Origin: SHVO01 sp964576515
GTDB taxonomy: Bacteria > Pseudomonadota > Alphaproteobacteria > Rhodospirillales > Rhodospirillaceae
Length of the DNA: 64,000 bases
Direction of reading: 5' to 3'
Assembly (NCBI GenBank): GCA_964576515.1
Contig: CAZNUW010000005.1
Location: 200,833 to 264,832, forward strand
Shown: piece after piece, positions 43,690 through 51,972 of the stretch
Numbering within the stretch: position 1 is the stretch's first letter
Layout of the letters: each line of letters starts with the position of its first letter
Notes under the pieces: model-generated
Databases searched by the model: none
What the model was told of the DNA's origin: nothing
The model's input: only the letters and a program-made list of their open reading frames with translations
Program-made: the position numbers and the translations under genes

Positions 43690-43773
43690 ACGGCCGGCCG
43701 CGACAGATCGCCGTTCACCATCGGATTGCCCCCAACCTCAGTTGCAATGATCGACACGTTTTTCCCCGGATTA

Positions 43774-43817
43774 GAGTATAAACTGTCCTTGCGCTGAGAA
43801 AGCGAGCATAAACTATC
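43774..43817. promoter_or_regulatory. Two 14-bp direct repeats in the divergent Pfa promoter
   Basis: GAGTATAAACTGTC (43774-43787) and GAGCATAAACTATC (43804-43817) agree in 12 of 14 positions and start exactly 30 bp apart, about three helical turns. They lie between the divergent PPTase (start 43689) and acyltransferase (start 43853). This arrangement is typical of sites for a transcription factor controlling both sides. No regulator gene is seen next to them. Confidence 0.6.
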
Positions 43818-43852
43818 TCATTGATATTTCAGATAAAATTAAAACGCACCGT

Positions 43853-44887
43853 ATGAACGCCCCGTTTTTGTCCCCCCGGCCCCAAGAGGGCGCCTGGATT
43901 CCGGTCGAGAGCCTGAATCCGTGGCCGGCCTGGCGCGGATTCGTAGGACAAACCGGCCCGTGGCCGGGCGAAGACCTGGTCCGGGCCCTTCTCCTGAAGT
44001 TCTGCCGCGGGGTGTGGCTGGAAGACGAGGCCAACTTCACGTCACTGGCCGGAACGCCCGTCCTGTTCCTTGCCAATCATCAGGTGGCGGTGGAATCGAT
44101 CCTGTTCGCGACCGCCCTGTCGCCGTTGATGGGCACGCCCGTCCACGCCATCGCCAAGCAGGAGCATACGGACACCTGGGTCGGGCAATTGTTCGGGCAG
44201 CTTTACAGCCATCCCGGCGTTCAACCCCTGGACACCACATTCTTCACGCGGCTCGGCGACCCGACCGCGCTGTTGGAACTGATCGAACGGCTGAAGACCA
44301 CGATGGCCGCGCGCCGTTGCGGCCTTCTGGTGCATGCCGCGGCGTCGCGGGTGTTGACCAGTCGCGCGGTGGTGCGAACCTTGAGCAGTGTGTTCATCGA
44401 CCTTGCGATCGGCGGCGGCTTTCCCATCGTGCCCGTGAAATTCCGCGGCGGCCTGCCCGCGAAGCCGCTGGAAGGTTTTCTGGACTTCCCCGTAGGCTAC
44501 GGCGGACAAGATTTTTGCATCGGCCGCGCGATCACGCCCGAGGATTTGGCCCGCACACCCTTCCGGGAACGGCGCGAACTTGTCCTGGACCGCATCAACA
44601 CCCTGGGCGGCGATTTGACCAACGAGACCCAAGCCCCAGCCGATCCCGCCTTCGCCGCGGACGTCGCGTCTTTCATGGAGCGGTTCGGCGTGCTGGAGCC
44701 CGCCCTGGCCGTGCTATGGGCGGCGCTGAAGCGTCTACCCGCGCCGACCGCGCCGGTCGCGGAAATCCTGGCGGGGATCGCGGCAGGACGCCTGACCACG
44801 GGCACGAGCGTACAAGACCGCTGGACCGCGCAGGTCGCGCGGTGGCTGACGGAGAATAGAATGCCCGTCGCCGTCAAAGGTCCATGA
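43853..44887 (+). CDS. PlsC-like acyltransferase beside the Pfa operon
   Basis: This encodes 344 aa of the glycerolipid acyltransferase family (PF01553). In three-gene Pfa systems of myxobacteria an AGPAT domain of this family is fused to the end of Pfa3; here it is a separate divergent gene, so placing Pfa acyl chains onto glycerol lipids is a reasonable inference. Seen: motif I as NHQVAVES (NHx4E instead of NHx4D) and motif IV GGFPIVPVKF. Motif III, usually EGTR, reads AASR in LVHAAASRVLTSR: Arg is kept but Glu and Gly are lost. No ribosome site is obvious before the ATG. Its stop overlaps the lipase start (ATGA, 44884-44887). Confidence 0.85.
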   Translation: MNAPFLSPRPQEGAWIPVESLNPWPAWRGFVGQTGPWPGEDLVRALLLKFCRGVWLEDEANFTSLAGTPVLFLANHQVAVESILFATALSPLMGTPVHAIAKQEHTDTWVGQLFGQLYSHPGVQPLDTTFFTRLGDPTALLELIERLKTTMAARRCGLLVHAAASRVLTSRAVVRTLSSVFIDLAIGGGFPIVPVKFRGGLPAKPLEGFLDFPVGYGGQDFCIGRAITPEDLARTPFRERRELVLDRINTLGGDLTNETQAPADPAFAADVASFMERFGVLEPALAVLWAALKRLPAPTAPVAEILAGIAAGRLTTGTSVQDRWTAQVARWLTENRMPVAVKGP

Positions 44888-46419
44888 AGCGGCTTCTTCA
44901 TGCGGCCGCGGTCCTGCTGGGGCTGACGGGATCGGTCGCGGCGGCGGACTTCGATCCGCGCGCGCTTCTGAAAGACTTCTCGCTCGATCAGGTTCTGCCG
45001 CTGCCGCTCATGCGCCGCGTGACGGATATCGCGGTCTTCAACGCCGAGACAGGACAGGTGCGCTGGCTGAAGGTCTTGAAAGGCGTGGAGCCGGCGCCCG
45101 CCGCCGCGCGGCTGAGCCGGTTCCTCGACCGTCCGGTGGAGCCCGACGCGCTGCGGGTCGTGCACGCGGCGGACGACGAACTCACATGCGCCTGCCGGCA
45201 ATTGCTGGCGGCGAACGAATACCTGGTGAGCGAAGAACCGATCCGGGATGCGGGCGGGCGCTATGTCTCGATCAACGACGAATCGTACAAGGCCATCACG
45301 GAGCTTCTCGACTATCCGCTGACAGACGCCACCCTCGTCAACGTGGCGCTGTCGGAGCTCGCCTATGTCAATAACGACGACGCCGTGCGCGCCTTCCTGG
45401 AAGCACGCGGGTTCACGGTGCTGTTGACCCACGGCTTCCTCAACGCGGAGAAACGGGCCGTTTCACTGACGCTGCCGGTGATCGTCGCGCGGCACGCGCG
45501 CACGGACGCCGGTTATATCGCGATCCGCGGAACGGCCGAGGTGACCGATCTTCAAACCAGCCTTCAAGCCGCCCTTGTGCCGTGGGCGCAGAACGCCGGT
45601 CTGGTGCATAAAGGGTTCTACGACGCGGCGGTCGCAACAACGGTCCTGGTGCAGGACACGCTGCGCGGTCTGCGCAATCGCGAGCCGGCGTTGCCGATTT
45701 ATGCGACAGGCCATTCCCTCGGCGCGGCGGTGGCGACAATCCTGACGTTGCGCCTCGCCGACGATTTCCCGACCTTGCGCGCCGTCGGCTTCGCGCCGCC
45801 GCCGTTGGGCAACGACGCCTTTCTGGAGGCGGTGCGCGAACGCGTCCCCTTCATCACCAGCTTCTTCGTGCCGAACGAGGAGATCCGCGGCCTTAGCGAC
45901 CTGTCGCGCATCAGCGACCTGCAATGGCTGGGCACCGAGCGCGTGCTGGACGACATGGGCGCGACGGCGAATCGCTATCACTACGTGATCAACTATCTGA
46001 AAGGCGTGCTTGCCGCGGGCGGCGGCGACGTCAAAGCCTACGAGCAATCGCTGCCGATCTGTGTGCTGTACAAGACGCCGTGTTTCGCGGGCTGGCGCGA
46101 GGAAGTCATTCCCCTGTGCGTTCTGGATAAATCCGACTGCGTCGAGAGGCGTTGGCCGGCCATGCGGTCGTGGCTTGCCGGGAACGACCCGCAAAACACC
46201 ACGGCGCGCGCGGACCTTGCCGATATCAAGATGCGGGTGCTGCGCGGCAATCCGCCCGATCACCTGCGGCCCTTGCTCTATGCGGAAATGGCGCGGGCGG
46301 CCGGGGCCGCGCAGGCGCGCGAGGAAGCGGCCGGATACCTGGCGGCCGCGGAACGCATCACCGGGACGCGTCCCTTGTACGCCGAAATTCGGATACGGCT
46401 GAACGCACGGCGTGAGTAA
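44884..46419 (+). CDS. Exported class 3 lipase, copy 1
   Basis: This encodes 511 aa: a signal peptide (to about SVAAAD), a ~190-aa N-terminal region with a CAC motif (ELTCACRQLL), then an alpha/beta-hydrolase lipase (class 3, PF01764) with GYIAIRGTAEVTDLQ and nucleophile Ser278 in ATGHSLGAAVA. The C-terminal part has four Cys (PICVLYKTPCF, PLCVLDKSDCV) that may form disulphides, then a helical tail. A paralog with the same plan and the same Ser278 lies at 55504-57048. Translationally coupled to the acyltransferase, so acyl-chain editing or release in the periplasm is a fair inference. Confidence 0.88.
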   Translation: MKRLLHAAAVLLGLTGSVAAADFDPRALLKDFSLDQVLPLPLMRRVTDIAVFNAETGQVRWLKVLKGVEPAPAAARLSRFLDRPVEPDALRVVHAADDELTCACRQLLAANEYLVSEEPIRDAGGRYVSINDESYKAITELLDYPLTDATLVNVALSELAYVNNDDAVRAFLEARGFTVLLTHGFLNAEKRAVSLTLPVIVARHARTDAGYIAIRGTAEVTDLQTSLQAALVPWAQNAGLVHKGFYDAAVATTVLVQDTLRGLRNREPALPIYATGHSLGAAVATILTLRLADDFPTLRAVGFAPPPLGNDAFLEAVRERVPFITSFFVPNEEIRGLSDLSRISDLQWLGTERVLDDMGATANRYHYVINYLKGVLAAGGGDVKAYEQSLPICVLYKTPCFAGWREEVIPLCVLDKSDCVERRWPAMRSWLAGNDPQNTTARADLADIKMRVLRGNPPDHLRPLLYAEMARAAGAAQAREEAAGYLAAAERITGTRPLYAEIRIRLNARRE

Positions 46420-46421
46420 AA

Positions 46422-47885
46422 CTAGGCCGTTTTGAGGATCGAGAAGAAGGCTTTGATCCGGTTCGCGATCTGTCCGACGAGGGCGCGCAGGTCCGTTCCG
46501 CGCGCGGCATTGGACATTGTCGTCGCCTGTTCCAGCGCCCGCTGGCGTTGAACCATCACGAGCGCCATGGACTCGGCAAGCTCCGGCCGGGATTCCAAAA
46601 TCGGCTTCATGAATTCGCTGCGCACCTCGAGCACGTAGGCAGGGCAGCGTGCGACCACGTCGGCGCTGCGCGGCGCGCCGGTCATCAAGGACATCTCGCC
46701 GACGTAATTGCCGGGCTCGATCCGCGCGAGCGCGATACGTTCGCCGGTAGGACCGGCAACGGAAACTTCGAGAACACCCTCGACAACGATGAAAAGGGAC
46801 TCGCCCGGCTGACCCTGCTGGCAGATCACCGCGTCGCGCTTGAGATCGAGACCGACCGCGTTGCGGGCGAGACCGCCGCGTTCTTCGTCCGTCAGGGCGG
46901 AGAACAGTTCGAGGTGCTGGAAGATCGCCCCAACATTCACCGCCGCGCGGCTGACCGGAGGCTCTTCTGTATAGTACTGCACGGGCATCGCGGCGAGGCC
47001 GAGGCCGGCTTGCGCGATGTGTTTCAAGACGTTGCCCGCGAGTTGCGAGCGGATGCGTTCAGCCTCGACGATATCGTCAAGACCGAAGACGAGGCGATAA
47101 CGCAGGGCCGTCGGCGTGATTTCGTCCAGCAGCACTTCCGGTTCGATCTGGCTGCTGATGCCGGGTGTGGCGAGCGCTGCGCCGATCAGCAGGCGCGTCA
47201 CGCGTTCGCCGGGAATATCGAGCGGCACCGGGACGATGATGTCCTGGCGCGTCGCGGTGTTCACCACCGCCCTGAGGACATAGCCGCCGTGGTTGAGGGC
47301 GGAGTTGCGGATCACGTTGACGCTGCCGTCGGCGCGCACCAGACGAATCCGCACGATGCCCATGTTGACGACCCGCCCGATCCGGCCATCCGCCGTTTCG
47401 ATCACCATACCGATGGAAAAGGCGGGATCCAGGCTGAGGCTGGTTCCGGCGACGACATCCTCGATCAATCCCCGGAACGGCGCGCCCAGGAGAAGGAGCA
47501 CGCCCGCGGCCACCGCGAGCACGATCAGGGGCGAGGCGCCGATCACCGACACAAGAATCGTAAAAACGCCCGCGCCATAAAGCATCGCGGTGATGACGCC
47601 GCGAATGATGTCGGGGACGCGCCGGCGCAAACGCCGCTCCACCATCCAGGAGACGACGATTTCATCGACAAGCTGCTGCACAGTCCAGGCCAACGCCAGG
47701 ATGGCGAGGGCGCGCACGGTCACGTCGACCGCCGACAGGAGTTCGATTTCAGCCGGGTAGCTGCTGACGAGCCAGTCGATCGCCGCCGGGTAATAGGCCG
47801 CGCCGACCGCAAGGACGACCCCCATGAGCCCGGCGAAAACCACGCGCCGGATATTCAAGCGGCCAATGTCGGTTGAGTTTGTCAT
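46422..47885 (-). CDS. MscS-family channel with C-terminal cyclic-nucleotide-binding domain
   Basis: This encodes 487 aa of the inner membrane. Seen: four or five N-terminal hydrophobic segments, the MscS pore region and beta domain (LLLGAPFRGLIEDVVAG, FSIGMVIETADGRIGRVVNMGIVRIRL, NVIRNSALN), then a cNMP-binding fold (about 320-440) with GQPGESLFIVVEGVLEVSV and PGNYVGEMSLMTGAPRSADVVA, the latter being the phosphate-binding cassette with the Arg-Ser pair. Such fusions (bCNG type) usually gate by ligand rather than by tension. Convergent with the lipase gene, 2 nt apart. No direct link to lipid synthesis is shown. Confidence 0.93.
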   Translation of the reverse strand: MTNSTDIGRLNIRRVVFAGLMGVVLAVGAAYYPAAIDWLVSSYPAEIELLSAVDVTVRALAILALAWTVQQLVDEIVVSWMVERRLRRRVPDIIRGVITAMLYGAGVFTILVSVIGASPLIVLAVAAGVLLLLGAPFRGLIEDVVAGTSLSLDPAFSIGMVIETADGRIGRVVNMGIVRIRLVRADGSVNVIRNSALNHGGYVLRAVVNTATRQDIIVPVPLDIPGERVTRLLIGAALATPGISSQIEPEVLLDEITPTALRYRLVFGLDDIVEAERIRSQLAGNVLKHIAQAGLGLAAMPVQYYTEEPPVSRAAVNVGAIFQHLELFSALTDEERGGLARNAVGLDLKRDAVICQQGQPGESLFIVVEGVLEVSVAGPTGERIALARIEPGNYVGEMSLMTGAPRSADVVARCPAYVLEVRSEFMKPILESRPELAESMALVMVQRQRALEQATTMSNAARGTDLRALVGQIANRIKAFFSILKTA

Positions 47886-47983
47886 TGTTGCACCGCAGCT
47901 AGAATAAAATGCGTATCCCGCCGATGCAACGGCGGGACCGGCGCGCCTTCATGCCGAAAAATCAAACCGACACGAGACATGGT

Positions 47984-49084
47984 TTACGCTCCGTCCGTTC
48001 CGAGACCGCGCAACACAGCTTCCAATCCGTCGGCGAGGTCTTCCATGTCGCGCGGCGTCAATGCGCCGATGCAGCCGATGCGAAAGGTCGGCTGACGGGT
48101 GAGCTTGCCGGGATAGATGATGAGCCCCCTGTCCGCGAGCGCCTTGTGCAGATCGGCGAACCGGTCCCCCAAGCCCTCCGGCAACGGGAAGGTCATAATT
48201 ACGGGCGCCTGGATGTCCGCGGCAACGATCGGGCGCAGACCCAAAGCCGCGAGCCGCCGCACGATCGCATCGCGGTTGGCCGCGTAGCGGCGGCCCCGAG
48301 CGGCCACGCCGCCTTCTTGTTCGAGTTCGCGTAGCGCGGCCGCGAGCGCGGCGACGACTTGCACGGGCGGCGTGAAGCGCCATTGGCCGGTCTTCTCGAA
48401 TTCCGCCCACTGAGCATGAAGATCGAGACTGAGCGAGCGCGACCGGCCGACGGCCGCGGCAAAGGTTTCGCGCGGCGCGATCGCGAAGCCAACACCGGGC
48501 ACGCCCTGAAGCCCCTTATTCGAGGACGCGACAACAATCGCGCCCGTGCGTAAGGCGCCGCCGACATCGAGACATCCGAAGCTGCTCATGGCGTCGACGA
48601 TCAGCGAAACCCCATGCACCGCCGCGGCGGCGGCGATGGCGTCGAGAGGATTGAGGACGCCCGTGGTGGTTTCGCAATGAACGACAAATACACCGCTGAT
48701 GCCGGGATCGACCGCCAGCATGCGCGAGACATCCGCCGCATTTACCGCCTCGGTTTCGGGAGTCTCGGCCACAAGATGCGCGACGCCGAGGCGGCGCAGG
48801 ATTTCGACCGCCCGGCGGCCGTAAGCGCCGTTGACGAGCACAAGGGTCTTTCCGTCGCGCGCACAGAAGGTGTCGAGCACGGCCTCCACCGCGAAGGTGC
48901 CGCTGCCTTGCAGCGGGACGCAGGCATGCCGTTCGTCGCCGCCGGCAACCGCAACGAGCGCGTCACGCACAGTGGAGGTGAGCGCGATGAAGTCGGCCTC
49001 GCGCGATCCCCAATCGCGGCCGAGGGCCGCGCGGACGTCGTCGCTGGTGGTCAACGGCCCGGGCGTAAACAGGCGTGTTTTCAT
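47984..49084 (-). CDS. phnW: 2-aminoethylphosphonate transaminase
   Basis: This encodes 366 aa of the PLP aminotransferase class V family, AEP:pyruvate subgroup. It interconverts phosphonoacetaldehyde plus alanine and AEP plus pyruvate; with PepM and Ppd directly upstream it runs in the biosynthetic direction. Seen: LFTPGPLTTSDDVR, PLQGSGTFAVEAVLDT, VVHCETTTGVLNP, DAMSSFG with the PLP Asp and SSNKGLQG with Lys190 (Schiff base). The ATG at 49084 overlaps the Ppd stop (ATGA, 49081-49084). Last gene of the AEP synthesis operon. Confidence 0.95.
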   Translation of the reverse strand: MKTRLFTPGPLTTSDDVRAALGRDWGSREADFIALTSTVRDALVAVAGGDERHACVPLQGSGTFAVEAVLDTFCARDGKTLVLVNGAYGRRAVEILRRLGVAHLVAETPETEAVNAADVSRMLAVDPGISGVFVVHCETTTGVLNPLDAIAAAAAVHGVSLIVDAMSSFGCLDVGGALRTGAIVVASSNKGLQGVPGVGFAIAPRETFAAAVGRSRSLSLDLHAQWAEFEKTGQWRFTPPVQVVAALAAALRELEQEGGVAARGRRYAANRDAIVRRLAALGLRPIVAADIQAPVIMTFPLPEGLGDRFADLHKALADRGLIIYPGKLTRQPTFRIGCIGALTPRDMEDLADGLEAVLRGLGTDGA

Positions 49085-50226
49085 GAAAGCGGTCCGGTCA
49101 GGAAGGCGCGGAAGCGGCTTGCCACTTCGTGCGGCGCGACTTTCGGACGTCCGACGTTCTCCCGCGACCCCGGATGGGTGGGCACGTGGATGAAGACCGG
49201 CCCGTTGCCGACGCCCGCGCGCACCGCGCGCTCGAGGTCGGCGGCGCTTATGCAGACATCGGCGGAAACATACCCCGCCCCACGCGCGACGGCCTGCCAG
49301 TTCACACCGTTCGATACCGTGGGCTGACCTCCGGTGGAATCGTGCACGCCATTGTCCAACAGAACATGGACGAGATTGGACGGCGCGGCCGCGCCAATGG
49401 TCGCGAGCGTTCCCATGCGCATGAGCAAAGCGCCGTCGCCGTCGATGACGACGATGGGCCGCTTGACGTTGAGCGCGGCGCCCAGCCCCACGGCGCCCGC
49501 GCAGCCCATGGACCCCACGAGATAAAGATGTTGCGGACGATCGGCGATCGTGAAGAGCTCGCGTCCGGTCATGCCGGTGGTGGCGATGATACCCGCCGTG
49601 TCCGGCGCTCCGGCGAGAACCGCTTCCAACGCTTGAAAGCGCGTGAGATGTGGGGTTATCCGGTCGCGATCGGGCGCGACGTTCACGGCGGGACGCCGGC
49701 GCGCCTCGCCCGGCGCGGACTCGACGGCGGTAAACAGACCTTTCGGAAGCACCAGCGCACGGGGCAAGCCGTCGGCGTTCATCGCCGCGGCGAGATCGGC
49801 GATCTGGGCGTTCAGCGCCGCGACGTCGCCAGCGGCAAGGACCGCGGGGACTTCAATGGCATTCAGGATGTCGAACAACCTGCGTCCCATCAGCTCGTGT
49901 TGCGGTTCGTCCTTTTCGCCGGGGCGGCCGCGCCAGGTGACGACCGCGAGCGTCGGAATTCGGAACGGATGGTTCAACGACGTCAGCGGATTGATCATGT
50001 TCCCGAGACCCGAATTCTGGGCCATGACGACCGTGCCCCGGCCCGCGAGCCAAGCGCCCGCCGCGATCCCGACCGCGTCGCCCTCGTTGGCCGCACCCCA
50101 GTGGGTCGCGACCTTGTCGGCGAGGACAGCGTTCAGGAGCGGCGTAAGATAGGAACAGGCAACGCTGCTGTAGAAATCCAACCCGACGGCCCGCGCCGCC
50201 GAGATGAAATCGCGCCCGTGCATCAT
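49081..50226 (-). CDS. ppd: Phosphonopyruvate decarboxylase
   Basis: This encodes 381 aa of a TPP-dependent decarboxylase that turns phosphonopyruvate into phosphonoacetaldehyde and makes PEP mutase flux irreversible. Seen: ATHWGAANEGDAVGIAAGAW with the TPP Glu, MAQNSGLGNMINPLTSL, IATTGMTGRELF, and the TPP-binding GDGALLMRMGTLATIG with DNGVHDSTGGQ; these match Ppd rather than sulfopyruvate decarboxylase. ATG at 50226 overlaps the PepM stop (ATGA, 50223-50226). The frame opens further upstream, but only through PepM. Confidence 0.95.
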   Translation of the reverse strand: MMHGRDFISAARAVGLDFYSSVACSYLTPLLNAVLADKVATHWGAANEGDAVGIAAGAWLAGRGTVVMAQNSGLGNMINPLTSLNHPFRIPTLAVVTWRGRPGEKDEPQHELMGRRLFDILNAIEVPAVLAAGDVAALNAQIADLAAAMNADGLPRALVLPKGLFTAVESAPGEARRRPAVNVAPDRDRITPHLTRFQALEAVLAGAPDTAGIIATTGMTGRELFTIADRPQHLYLVGSMGCAGAVGLGAALNVKRPIVVIDGDGALLMRMGTLATIGAAAPSNLVHVLLDNGVHDSTGGQPTVSNGVNWQAVARGAGYVSADVCISAADLERAVRAGVGNGPVFIHVPTHPGSRENVGRPKVAPHEVASRFRAFLTGPLS

Positions 50227-51125
50227 GCGGCGTTGGGTTTCGGTTTCTTGCGAGGCGAGTCGCTGGGCAGGTAGCGTTTCTCGGCTTCCTGGAGTTCCCA
50301 TGCGTCGGTGAGCGCGAAGACGGTGGCCAGCGGCGCGATCTTGTCGCCGAGGCCGGCAACGGACCCGGCGGCGAAGATTTCGGCAACCACATCCTGCATG
50401 GCGCGAATAGACGCGCGCAGGGTGTGGTTGGCGAAGATCGCCGCCGCGATTCCCGCCGCGGCGAGGTCGGCGGCCGGCACTTGCGCATAGGTGGTCGGCA
50501 CCACGATCACGGGGCAGCGGTTGCTCCACTGACGCATGAACGCGAAGATCTGATCGGGATTGGGTTGGCGCGAGTGCACAAGCACCGCGTCGGCGCCCGC
50601 CTGCCGATAGATTTCGGCGCGGCGCAAAGCCTCTTCCACCGGATACCCGGCGATCATCGCTTCGGTGCGCGCGACGATCACGAAGTCCGGATCGTTAACG
50701 CTATCACGCGCGGCGCGCAGCTTGCCCGCGAATTCGTCGGCGTCGGCCAGCGGATGATCGTCGCCGATGAAGGAGTTGGTCTTGGGGAAAATCTTATCTT
50801 CGATGCAGATGCCGGCGACGCCGCGCTCGGCCATCTTGCGGGCCAAACGGCGCACGTTGTTGAAGTTGCCGTATCCGGTGTCGACGTCGCACAGGATGGG
50901 CCGGTCGGCGGCGTCGGCCATCTGTTCGAGCACGGCCAGCACTTCAGTCCACGACGCCTCGTTGCTGTCGCGCAAACCCATGGCGGCCGAGATCGTCAGG
51001 CCTGAGGCCCAGATCGCCTTGAACCCGGCGTCCGCCACGATACGCGCGGAGAGGCCGTTATGCGCTTCCATCAGGATCGCCAATTCCGGCGACAATAGAA
51101 GCTGCTTCAAAATACGTGTATGCAA
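50223..51125 (-). CDS. pepM: Phosphoenolpyruvate phosphomutase
   Basis: This encodes 300 aa that rearrange PEP to phosphonopyruvate, the step that makes the C-P bond. Seen: EAHNGLSARIVADAGFKAIWASG, CDVDTGYGNFNN and the PEP-mutase signature EDKIFPKTNS (109-118, EDKxxxxxNS), which separates it from isocitrate-lyase-type enzymes that lack it; then RTEAMIAGYPVEEAL and HSRQPNPDQIF. The start is TTG at 51125 because AGAGGGG lies 3 nt upstream and the first residues line up with known PepM N-termini; an upstream TTG at 51179 has no site. First gene of the AEP operon. Confidence 0.95.
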   Translation of the reverse strand: MHTRILKQLLLSPELAILMEAHNGLSARIVADAGFKAIWASGLTISAAMGLRDSNEASWTEVLAVLEQMADAADRPILCDVDTGYGNFNNVRRLARKMAERGVAGICIEDKIFPKTNSFIGDDHPLADADEFAGKLRAARDSVNDPDFVIVARTEAMIAGYPVEEALRRAEIYRQAGADAVLVHSRQPNPDQIFAFMRQWSNRCPVIVVPTTYAQVPAADLAAAGIAAAIFANHTLRASIRAMQDVVAEIFAAGSVAGLGDKIAPLATVFALTDAWELQEAEKRYLPSDSPRKKPKPNAA

Positions 51126-51183
51126 GTTCCCCTCTGACGGCCCCGCGCCATCCGGCCTTTCTGCCCGACGGCCAGACAATAAA

Positions 51184-51195
51184 AGACAGGTGTCT
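51184..51195. promoter_or_regulatory. Small palindrome in the pepM/pntC divergent promoter
   Basis: AGACA-GG-TGTCT is an inverted repeat with perfect 5-bp arms between the divergent starts at 51125 and 51229. Possible operator; short palindromes also occur by chance. Confidence 0.3.
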
Positions 51196-51228
51196 CAGAA
51201 ACAAACCTGAAATTGAACTGTTACGAGA

Positions 51229-51972
51229 ATGGTATGTGCGGTGATTCTAGCGGCGGGGCGGGGCAGCCGTTTGGGCGGCCTGACGGAGCATCGTCCGAAG
51301 TCGTTGCTGGACGTCGGCGGGCGCACGCTGCTTGCCCATTCGCTGGCGGCGCTGCGAACGGCAGGCGTCACTGAAGCCGTCGTCGTCACGGGCTACCTTC
51401 AAGATCGCATCGTCGACGCTCTTGCGGCGCAGGATGAGGCGCCCCGGGTCAGGACAATCCCGTGCGCGGACTGGCTGGAAGGCGGCAGCATGGAATCGCT
51501 GCGGCAGGCCGTCGCAACGGTAAAAGGCCCAATTTTGTTGCTTGAATCCGACATTCTGTACGATCCGGAGTTCATCGTCGTGGCGCGCGGCTGCGCGTGC
51601 TCGATGATCCTGACGGCGGACCCCAGCGGTTCGGGCGATGAAGTGCACGTCGTGGCCACAGACGGCGGCCGGCTCTTGAGCCTGGGTAAAACACTTTCCG
51701 AAAATTTAATGCAACGTTCCGTGGGGGAGCTTGCGGGCATCTCGTACCTCGCAGCCGAAACGCTGGAAGCGTTCGGCGCCCTGGCCGCCCGCTGGCGCGC
51801 GGAGGGCCGCATCGACGCGCACTATGAGGAGGGGCTTCTCGCGTTGAACCAAGCCGGGCATCCCATCGCCGTGAAACACTGCGCCGGCCTGGCCTGGACG
51901 GAAGTGGACACCCCGGACGATTTCACGCGCGCGCGCGATGTCGTGTGGCCGCGTATCGCGGCTCGGAGTTAG
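51229..51972 (+). CDS. pntC: PntC-type CTP:phosphonate cytidylyltransferase
   Basis: This encodes 247 aa of the NTP-transferase (Rossmann) family that includes PntC (AEP cytidylyltransferase) and LicC. Seen: VILAAGRGSRLGGLTEHRPKSLLDVGG (nucleotide loop; the GR/K pair), ILLLESDILYDPEF (metal Asp), ILTADPSGSGDEVHV and WTEVDTPDDF, the patterns of LicC/PntC-like enzymes that activate choline phosphate or AEP as CMP derivatives. With PepM, Ppd and PhnW divergently adjacent, activation of AEP is the best reading; phosphocholine is the alternative. The stop overlaps that of the convergent membrane protein gene (51969-51972). Confidence 0.85.
   Translation: MVCAVILAAGRGSRLGGLTEHRPKSLLDVGGRTLLAHSLAALRTAGVTEAVVVTGYLQDRIVDALAAQDEAPRVRTIPCADWLEGGSMESLRQAVATVKGPILLLESDILYDPEFIVVARGCACSMILTADPSGSGDEVHVVATDGGRLLSLGKTLSENLMQRSVGELAGISYLAAETLEAFGALAARWRAEGRIDAHYEEGLLALNQAGHPIAVKHCAGLAWTEVDTPDDFTRARDVVWPRIAARS

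Noticed and set aside
47984..49084. Catabolic AEP transaminase of a phosphonate degradation operon
   Set aside because: PepM and Ppd lie directly upstream and overlap; no phosphonoacetaldehyde hydrolase (PhnX) or AEP transporter is seen.
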